From the NCBI GenBank assembly GCA_039090855.1, contig CM077024.1:63821594-63885593 (forward strand): a DNA stretch of 64,000 nt. Direction: 5' to 3'. Shown in pieces: positions 56,426 to 64,000 of the stretch (positions are counted from its first letter, which is position 1; each line of letters begins with the position of its first letter). The DNA is from Macrothele yani (Eukaryota; Arthropoda; Arachnida; Araneae; Macrothelidae). Position numbers and translations under genes: made by a program. The notes below the pieces were generated by a model. The model made no database searches, was not told the DNA's origin, and saw only the letters and a program-made list of their open reading frames with translations.

Positions 56426-57518
56426 CTGAGCGGCACAGGAGAGGACCACTTCAACGACCAGAAACACAAAGCGATGAGCCAGCCCTTGTTACTAAGCCTT
56501 GGCGTCGTATAGCCTGCCACATGGATCGTTCTGACCTTACCGTCCGACTGTATTGAGAGCAGTGGACACGTGATGGCATTGCCACCCAGCGGAGTAGCTC
56601 CGGAAGGACCTGGAGGACCACCGGTAGAGAGGATCAATGGATCGTGCGCCAGGCACGAACAGATCCCACGGGGAACCAATCCACTATACAGGCAGATGTA
56701 GTGGCTTTTGTGCACCCACGAACCATTTCCAGACGTCTCATGGAAGCGAATCTGCGATCCCAGTTTCCTTTACATGTGCTGCCATTAACACCGGAACATC
56801 GCCGGCTCCGTGTGCAGTAGTGCCAGGCCAGAGCGACGTGGAACACCACAGACTGGCTATGTGTGGTATTTAGTGATGGGTGCCGCTTTGTTTTGGGGAC
56901 AGAATGACCATCGTGTCCGGGTGTAGAAGTCCCCGGGTCAACGGCACAATCCCAACCTCGTTATCGAGTGCCACACCTCCCCCACTGCAGGCATTATGGT
57001 CTGGGTAGCCATTGCCTACGATAGCCGATCAGCTCTAGTAGTGGTATGTGGATCATTGACGGGCCGGCGGTATGTGGACGAGCTACACCAGCAGGATAAT
57101 GAATGCCCGCCTGCACACGGCTTGGGTTGCACTGGACTGCCTACGTCATGTCCAGACGCTTCCCGGACATGTCCCCTATCAAGCACGTGTGGGACCAGTT
57201 GAAACGTCGGCTGCCATCGTGCCGCACGATCCGGGATTTGGAGCACACTGTCCAACACATGTGGGCCAGTCTGCTGCATGACAACATCAGGCATCTGTTC
57301 ACCTCCATGGCCGACCATATTGCAGCATGTATCGCCAAGTGAGGCGATGATGGGACACGCTATTGAAGATGACCAGACTGTGTACCAGATTCCTCTGTAA
57401 TTGTCCTGCAGCTCTGTTTTTGCCATCATGTGTATCATTCATTTGCATCATTACATCAATAAAATTTCAGCTCCATCTGATGCTTCCTTCTCGGTGCACA
57501 AATTTCATAGGGAGTGTA

Positions 57519-57990
57519 ATTTCAAAACTTCCACCCATAAAAACCAGTCAGATGCATTAAGAGTTCCACGCTTGACAGATGGAAAATCCAAGCAAGGGAA
57601 CGTGCAGTGCACAAACTTCCACTTACCATAGGATTATACTGCCTCTAAAAATGCAGTTTATGACACGATAAGACCAAGGAAGAAGAAAAAAAGCTGAACA
57701 TTTGAACTGGGTGAAAAATCAAAACACAGAATGGACTACTGTCAGTTGGCTTTAGTTGACTCTGCAGCTGCACAGATCCATTGCTTAATTTTTCTTTCTG
57801 CTGATATTTTTCTCTCCTGCTTCTTCATTGTTGCTTTTTTTTTTTTTAATGCCCTTCAGTAACAATTTCATCCATCATGCGGAAATAATTTTCAGCCTGA
57901 GGACCATGAGAGCATTAATATTTTTGAACACCATGTTATCAATTTTTACAAAGGTTCCTAATTTTGTTACTTCCGCTCTGGGGTCTGGGG
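57519..57990. other. No gene seen
   Basis: Intron-like. No recognised family. Confidence 0.4.
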
Positions 57991-58009
57991 AATTTCCCTC
58001 TATCCTTAT

Positions 58010-58881
58010 CTAGCTTGAATGCAAAAACTTATGGGACAGAGGATATTTAACAATGCAAGAGAGCGGGAACATCATGGGTAGTTGGGGTGGGTGGGCGTAT
58101 TTACGGGAGAAATCTTTGCTCCGCTCAACTTCCAGTTTTAAAAATTTTCCCCTTATTATAAAGCTGAAATACAAATATTTATGCAGTAAACTGTTATTTA
58201 ACAATAACACTGGATAGAGGGAACATTGCAAGAAAAAAGAAATTGCGATTATCAGTTTCCGAAAGTTTCGTAAAAACGAATTCCATCTTCCAACGACCCC
58301 CCCAAGTTTCTGTTCACTTGTGCAATCTCGCAAATGACCAAAGTAATAATGAAAAAGGCGGAATTCCTCAAATTCGCGGAAGAATCTTGTGCCTGAAGAT
58401 CATGATGAAATTTGAGTCTTCTAAACTTCCATTTTCGCAAATTGTTGCCTACTGTTTCAAGCAGAAATACAAACATTTATGCAATAAAATTATATTTAAC
58501 AAGAATACCAGACACAAAGGCAACATCAGGAGAGAAAAAAATAATATTACTGCAAATTTTTTTTACTCCGTTTAACTACTGCTTTCAAAAGTTTTGAAAC
58601 ATCGTCCTCAGACGGATAAACGACCCCCCCCCCAATTCTCTTTTACATCAATCTTGAGAATGATCTAAATGATTCAAAATAATAATAATAATAAAAAACG
58701 TGGAATTCCTTGAATCCGCTTCAGAATCTTATGTACATCATTAAATAATAGCAAAATAAAAAAAAATTAAATAGAATGACAATTCGTAGAATCCATAGTT
58801 TCAACCATGAGTTCCGTAGGCTAGTCAGACAATTAAATCCGTAGAAACTACGGGCATTCCATAGTGGTTAGCAGATGTGCA
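58010..58881. repeat. Dispersed module array ending in a GTTAGCAGATGTG terminus
   Basis: Two to three module units (AAAGCTGAAATACAAATATT, TTTAACAATAACACTGGATA, GTTTCTGTTCACTTGTGCAA, GGCGGAATTCCTCAAATTCG). They are followed by a CCGTAGAAACTACGG palindrome and GTTAGCAGATGTG, the right end of the family whose left end is at 4857. A matching left end was not found here. Confidence 0.72.
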
Positions 58882-59345
58882 TGTGAAAAAGAAACACAAA
58901 ATATTAATTTCTGGACTTTGAAAACTTTTGGATAAGTAAGAGGATTCTGAAGTAGTGCACACTGGCACCATTTTGTAGGTATAAGACAATATCCATTTTG
59001 TGGGACAAATTTTTGTTATCCACCTCAGGAAAGGGTCCCCATCTTTTGCACCACTTAAATTAAAAATATGCCTTTCTATGTACTTGTGTTCATTATCTAC
59101 TTTATCCAGTGTACACACAATTTCAATCAGAATTCCCTTCATATTTTACTCAGTTAATAAATTAAGTCTATTTTACATCTACAGCATTTTGCACAGAACT
59201 TTAAAATTCATTCCTCAGGATCTTTCATTATGCACTACAAAGGTAAAACAAACATGTAACTGTTTAATATCATTGCAAAAAATGTTTCTTTTCATTACTA
59301 TATTCTATTGTGAAGCTGAACAAAGCTAGTATTAATGAAGCTTAC
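58882..59345. other. Intron sequence, no gene seen
   Basis: AT-rich sequence following the splice donor of the host exon at 59346. No element ends recognised. Confidence 0.45.
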
Positions 59346-59432
59346 GTGGACCCCTGGATCTCCCTTCAGAGTTTCTGTCTCTTTTGCTATCTTGAATGTT
59401 CCTTTCATTTTTTTCATTTTCTTTGTTCCTCC
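59346..59432 (-). CDS. UBAP2L-like: UBAP2/UBAP2L/lingerer-like gene, RGG-start exon
   Basis: An 87-nt minus-strand exon. The acceptor is TATTTTTTTAAG and the donor is CCAC|GTAAGC. Given one upstream base it reads (G)RNKENEKNERNIQDSKRD, then RNSEGRSRGP, and passes one C to the exon at 36647-36796, giving RGPRRSRGRGGR across the junction. UBAP2L has a similar Glu/Asn/Arg-rich stretch between its UBA domain and RGG tract. On its own this exon would be weak; the phase fit and order make it convincing. Confidence 0.75.
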
Positions 59433-59883
59433 CTTAAAAAAATATTCAAAAAATGTTTAATGTTGGAAAATATGGTTAAAATGAAATTTTGCACAATTCA
59501 CATCACACACAATCATAGCTGATACTAAAAACTTACATAAAATGCTATATTTAAACAGAGATAAATTAAGTTTATTTAAATCAATACAAGACAGTAACAT
59601 TCAAATTTTAAAGTAATTTGATTATAAAAGATTGCACTGACAGGAAATAAAAATGCAATATTTATTTCTGAAATAAATGGCTAACCTAGACTGATCTTGA
59701 AACCACCAGCAACTGTGAACGGTCATCACACCACATAACAGGTTAGCGTACTTAAACCAGGCATGAAAGTGGGCAGTGATAGGAAAAGCTGAACTTCCAC
59801 ATGCAGGGGAAGGGGTGGTGGTAAAGTGTTAAATCTTGCATTTCACTCTAATGTATACAACCATGACACTTAGGTATTGGCCA
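59433..59883. other. Intron sequence, no gene seen
   Basis: Upstream intron of the exon at 59346. The UBA-domain exon expected next was not found here or anywhere to the right edge. Confidence 0.45.
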
Positions 59884-61340
59884 CATGCCTGCCAACTAAA
59901 CAGATTTAATGTATGTATTTTGTTTCAAGAAAATTAAATGTATAGTACAAATATACTGTAAGGGGAAAATTACTGATGTGGTCATATGCATAGAAAATCA
60001 CTCACCTTAGTACAGAACGATGTCTTTAATCAAATGAGGAAATTCATCAAATGTCTTTATAAGATAACAACGTTGTATGGAAATGAAATCTTGAAGGTTT
60101 GAAAAACTTCAAACATGTTTGTTGATAAGTAATAAAAGTTTGATGAAGAATGAAAGTTCATTTCTTGATTTGACAAAATTATTAACGAAGAAATATGAAA
60201 AATGCTTGCGAAAACGTTCGACATTTCGTAGATAAATAATAAAATTCATTCACAACTAATTACATTTCATTTTCTTAAGTTGTTTCTGTCCAACAATATG
60301 TTCTAACCTTCATTTATCAATTAGCCGGCTAGAGTTTTCTTTCTCTTGAACCAATTCATTTGATTTTAATTTGCTGCGTTAGTTATTAGAGATATTTGGC
60401 TCCTTTCATCTTCTTTTCATTTCTTCTTCCTTATCTTGTAATTCTTTCTTATATTCTGAATATGATTTCATATTTTGGCATAAATATCTATTTACAGGAT
60501 CATGCAAATAATCGTTTTTCTTAAAAAATTCCAAGGCTGACCTATCCTGATTCAGTAGCTTATATTTCATGGTTTGAACAGATGAAAATGTTTCAATTTT
60601 CATGTTGCTGGATTCTTTATCAAGTACATCCCCCATCATACTAAAGGAATTTTCCACTTGAGAGCCAGGAAAACAACTCAATGCCTTCATTATTTTTGAG
60701 AGGGCACTGAATTTGTTTAACTTAAAAAGTGCATGTTTTGGGATTTACTGAAATTTATTTATGTAAATATTAAACTGGAGCACATCACTACTGCATCCAA
60801 AGTATAAAATTACTGACATTTAACAACAATACAGGGTAGAGGGAAGGTCACGCGAGCAGGGTTTACGATTACCGGCGAAATCTTCGCTCCACCAGACTTC
60901 CGTTTTCGGACATTTCCCCTCCGTTTTTCAAGCTAAAATACAAATATTAATGCATTAAAATGAAATTTAATAACAATACTGGGCAGAAGAAACATCGGGA
61001 AAAAAATTAGGATTATGGGGGAAAATCTTCACTCCGTTTAACTCCATTTTGAAAAATTTGAGAGATTAAATACCGTAATCTCTCAAATTTTGTAACCCCC
61101 CCCCTCCACCACAGCTTCTTTTCAGTTTCACATCCATCTCGAGAATGACCTAAATGATGTCAGAAAAAGCGGAATTCCGTAAATCCATGAAATATCATGT
61201 ATGAGTAAGAAGTAACTAAGAAATGGAAAAACACGAATTTTATGAAAATTGAAAATCAATACTGCATTGCTCACTCTGCCACGAAACAATTTTACGAGAC
61301 ACGGAAATGGCGCGGATTCCACCATGAACAGATTAAATAC
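59884..61340 (-). mobile_element. hAT remnant: CATGCCTGCCAAC left end, C-terminus, module
   Basis: A left end CATGCCTGCCAACTAAACAG (59884) is followed by a hAT C-terminal fragment (60406-60690, minus) and module units (60790-61340: AAGCTAAAATACAAATATTA, AACAATACTGGGCAGAAGAA, AATTCCGTAAATCCATG). The right end and target duplication were not identified. Confidence 0.6.
60406..60690 (-). pseudogene. hAT transposase C-terminal fragment
   Basis: An open minus-strand frame with GSQVENSFSMMGDVLDKESS and IETFSSVQTMKYKLLNQ, followed by a Lys/Glu-rich tail (YKKELQDKEEEMKRR). The V-E-x-S-F-S-x-M core plus ETFSSxQTxK is the dimerisation end of a hAT lineage different from copies G/H and element I. Confidence 0.7.
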
Positions 61341-62400
61341 CGATCTAGAAATTTGATTTCATTTAATAAAAGGTAAAGGAGCAAAAACGATTGCTCTCTA
61401 TTGATTAGTTTGGAAGAAGTATGTATTAGAAATAGGGTAACATGCATTTCATTAGAAAAATATTCTTCCAAAAAAAAAAAAAAAACGCGTAGTCGCTCCG
61501 AATATAATCAGGCAGAGAAAGAGAGTGAGAAAAAAAGGGAGGGGGGGGGCTTTGGATGGAAAAATTTAATGCGAGGAACCGAATAACGTCGTGACATTCT
61601 CAACACCCAAGAAACAGTCCCGAAAATATTTAACAAGTGTTAGAATCTTGAAAACACAAAAATAAACTTTACACAGATGTTTAATAACGTTATTTCACTG
61701 AGATTTTCGATTTCCTTTGCATACTCGACGTTTTCCGTCATTCGTAGGACTGATGATTTCCATAGCATACTCTATTGCTCTCCGTCGTCCGTAGCGGACA
61801 GACGATTTCCATGGCAAACTACGATTTCCATAGTAACCACGTAAAATTCCTGGTACTTAGAGTCGCTGAATCATTCTTCCCACTGCATGGACTTGCTCAG
61901 CGTCAAGCGGAAGAGTGCGCATGGAGAATTTACAGTACCGAAGTTCCGACGATGATGACAGGGCACAGAGGTTCTGTTACCCAACGGCGCAAAACCTGCC
62001 TATTGTAGCAAGATGGTGCAGGACTTTTGTCTTGGCACACTTTGGTGCAGAATTTCCATCCCTGGAAGAGGTGACGTCATTCCAAAATCACAATGACTTT
62101 GAACCATCCCATCGTTCGCAGTCATTACGATTTTTGTTTTCCGCAAGAGGGAGGCATACCCCACCCCCATAAAAATTATATATTTTATTGCATTTTTGGA
62201 ATAATATCGGTAACCCCAAAAACGCAACAGAAAAAAGCAAATTTTCACATTTTTGCGGAAGTCTTTCATGCCTGTTAAACAGAAGTACATCGTTCAAACC
62301 TCATACTAATTTCATAATTAAATAACCAACTTAAATTGCAAGTACCCAAAAAGCATACACGCACCAAATTATGCAACAGCACTTCAAGAATCTTCTAACC
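61341..62400. other. Unassigned; moderately G/C-richer 61700-62100
   Basis: Open frames exist in 61775-62172 but none resembles a known family. A G-run lies near 61541. A CAGGGTTGCCCAACATTATTG sequence at 62402 looks like the left end of a further hAT element that runs into the Tc1 copy; its other end is not in the window. Confidence 0.4.
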
Positions 62401-62496
62401 CAGGGTTGCCCAACATTATTGTGAAAGCGCCACTTAAAATTTTTTTGCGGAATTCGCAGGCCTGCAAATTCCATAAAAAAAAAGTACACATATATA

Positions 62497-63868
62497 CTGG
62501 CGGAAAGTGAAAAAGAACACCAAGAAGGAATTGGCGGACGATCATGAAATTTACATATGTTAATTGGGTCGAGTTTACGTAGGTGTGATGTTAATTTCGG
62601 GACCAACCGGTGAGCGCTTACGCCACAGCACTGCATAATATGTAAATTATCGTCGGTGGTATTTAAGGAGTACGGCGATGTGAATGTAATCAGTCGTCAG
62701 CGTACGGACACGTGCGAAGACCCTGAAGAAGCTGCAATGCCTGGACATGGAAGACGTGTACGATTTCAGCAGTTATTGTACTTTGAGCAAAGTCGTCTCG
62801 TCGTATTGCGGAGCGAATTGGACGGGAAGGATCGGTGGTGGTACGATGGTGGCGTAGATGGTCCGAGGAACATTTTCACACGAGAAGACGTGGAACCAGG
62901 AGTCACAGACGGACTGATGAGCGGACCGATCGACGCATAAGAAGAGCGGCGTTGTCAAGCAGAACATCCACTGCGACGCAAATCCGAGCTGCCGTTGCAC
63001 CTGAGGTGACTGTGCGAACAATCCGCAACTACCTACTGGATGCAGGACTACGTGCACGTGTGCCTCTGGCACGTGTACCTCTGACTACAGCCCACCGTCA
63101 GGAACGGCTGCAGTGGAGAACGCAATGGCGATCTGTCGTGTTCAGCGATGAAAGCAGATTCTACTTGGGAGCCTCCGATGGCCGTATGAGTGTTCGCAGA
63201 CACACAGGGGAGCGTCTCCACCCTTCTTGCATCCGCCAGCGACACACAGGGCCTACACCTGTTCTCCTGGTGTGGGGAGCGATCAGCTATCACTCCCGTA
63301 CACAACTAGTGTTTGCACCGGGTACGTTAAACACCACCTCCTACATCAACAACATCATTCAGCCCATTGTTGTGCCATTTGCGAGGTCAGTCCATCGTAT
63401 TGTTTTCCAGCAAGATAACGCAAGCCCACACATGGCACATGTAACACAACATGCAATTCAGGGTGTGGGACAACTTCCATGGCCTGCATGTTCACCGGAT
63501 TTGTCCCCCATTGAGCACGTGTGGGATTTTATGGGACGACTGATCCGGTCTCCACGGCCAGCCACGACCAACCCCGATTTACGCGTCCAGGTTGAGGATG
63601 CTTGGAACTCAATACCCCAAATTTACATCCAACATCTGTACGACAGACTCCATGCCAGAATTGCACAGTGCGACGCAGTTCATGGCGGTTCAACCTCGTA
63701 CTAACTATGTTACATGGAAGTGTTTTTTTCAGTTTACCAGCAAATATAGCTGCATTTTGCCATAATGTTTTGATCACGTTATTCTCTGTATTCTGTTATT
63801 ATGCTGTATAAATTTCGTTGGTATCAGACACCTCCTTCTTGGTGTTCTTTTTTTACTTTCTGCCAGTG
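62497..63868 (+). mobile_element. Tc1-like element, well preserved
   Basis: The left end is CTGGCGGAAAGTGAAAAAGA; the right end, reverse complemented, is CACTGGCAGAAAGTAAAAAAAG. Both then read GAACACCAAGAAGG. It lies within TA-rich flanks (TATATA left, TATATATA right). Length about 1.37 kb. The left end lacks the first two bases of the CACTGG start. Confidence 0.88.
62736..63704 (+). pseudogene. Tc1-like transposase, one main frameshift
   Basis: Start ATG 62736 (MPGHGRRVRFQQLLYFEQSR). A shift between about 62790 and 62840 leads to the long frame: TVRTIRNYLLDAGLRARVPL (second HTH), HRQERLQWRTQWRSVVFSDE (Asp 1), GPTPVLLVWGAISY, RIVFQQDNASPHMAHVTQHA (Asp 2), QLPWPACSPDLSPIEHVWDF (Glu), ending GGSTSY at 63704. 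Asp 2 to Glu spacing is 32 residues, so not classical DD34E. Only the N-terminal lesion prevents a full-length protein; all three catalytic residues are present. Confidence 0.88.
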
Positions 63869-63872
63869 TATA

Positions 63873-64000
63873 TATATATCATCATCAACCATTATCAATC
63901 CACTGCTGGACGAAGGTCTCCCCAAGTTTCTTCCACAACGGTCAGTCTTGTGCCAGTCTCCTCCATGCTACTCCTGCATACTTTCGAATTTCATCCACCC
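63873..64000 (-). mobile_element. 3' end of a non-LTR retrotransposon (LINE), cut by window edge
   Basis: The minus strand from 64000 reads VDEIRKYAGVAWRRLAQD, a stop, PLWKKLGETFVQQWIDNG and a stop, followed by GATGATGATATATA. This W-x-R-x-A-Q-D-R-x-x-W-x-x-L-x-E-x-x-V-Q-Q-W ending is the conserved C-terminus of the ORF2 protein in RTE/Jockey-like LINEs, with the usual short-repeat 3' tail. One in-frame stop is already present. Confidence 0.78.

Larger units (their letters stand above)
55116..57342 (+). pseudogene. Tc1 transposase, heavily decayed, interrupted
   Basis: The N-terminal start MPGR.. near 55119 is followed by EDKRAGSYGRF and the insertion. The rest appears from about 56490: CHMDRSDLTVRLY, VHPRTISRRLMEANLRSQFP, LPLTPEHRRLRV, TDWLCVVFSDGCRFVLGTE (Asp 1; the usual Glu after it is Gly), TAGIMVWVAIAYDSRSALVV, HQQDNECPPAH (Asp 2), FPDMSPIKHVWDQLKRRLPS (the catalytic Glu is Lys here), and HLFTSMADHIAACIAK to the stop. 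The catalytic Glu to Lys change adds to the frame lesions. Confidence 0.82.
54878..57516 (+). mobile_element. Tc1 element split by a THAP-carrying insertion
   Basis: The ends CACTCACGGACAATGAAATT and (reverse complement of the right end) CACTCCCTATGAAATTTGTG sit between TA dinucleotides (54876-54877, 57517-57518). Without the insertion at 55220-56425 it is about 1.43 kb. Many lesions; an old copy. Confidence 0.82.

Overview
The window looks like a piece of a metazoan, probably arthropod, nuclear genome. It is AT-rich and full of homopolymer runs, and it holds one spliced host gene spread thinly through a large amount of transposable-element DNA. Organism assignment below arthropod is not secure. 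One Tc1 subfamily (62.5-63.9 kb) resembles copies I associate with arachnids, so a chelicerate is a reasonable guess only.

Host gene. Four short minus-strand exons (59346-59432, 36647-36796, 20341-20399, 10482-10579) have AG/GT borders and matching splice phases. Joined, they read an RGG-rich segment, then a W/E/D-rich segment, then LTETKVFTPS. This is the order seen in UBAP2/UBAP2L/lingerer, an RNA-binding stress-granule protein family with an N-terminal UBA domain. The UBA exon(s) would lie beyond the right edge and the C-terminal exons beyond the left edge. The three introns are about 22.5, 16.2 and 9.8 kb, and nearly everything else in the window sits in them.

Layout, left to right. (1) 0.37-3.7 kb: a dead Tc1 element split by a Penelope-like element (PLE) with a 9-bp target duplication, RT and GIY-YIG remnants, ~0.9-kb inverted arms and hammerhead-ribozyme-like motifs. 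(2) 4.3-6.5 kb: a hAT element with an 8-bp TSD. (3) 8.2-9.0 kb: a pogo-like MITE. (4) 11.8-20.0 kb: a ZBED5-like hAT whose transposase is split by element A, which is itself split by element B. (5) 20.8-30.0 kb: SINE, Tc1, a THAP-carrying element, a second Tc1-like element (DD36E spacing) and hAT copy G. (6) 30.8-35.0 kb: a mariner split by a 3-kb element with a 5-bp TSD. (7) 37.7-48.8 kb: a hAT-like MITE carrying a SINE, a second PLE, a MITE, a SINE, hAT element F, hAT copy H and a PLE terminus. (8) 49.7-54.0 kb: an almost complete hAT with a 6-bp TSD. (9) 54.9-57.5 kb: a Tc1 split by a THAP-carrying element. (10) 58-64 kb: hAT remnants, a fairly well preserved Tc1 and the 3' end of a LINE.

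The most unusual recurring signal is a group of elements with ends resembling CAGACCTGCCAAC or CATAGATGCCAAC. They make 6-bp (once 6 or 7) target duplications rather than the 8 bp usual for hAT, encode hAT-type transposase pieces, carry CCGTAAnnTTACGG palindromes next to one end, and contain long arrays of a degenerate module that recurs about ten times in the window.
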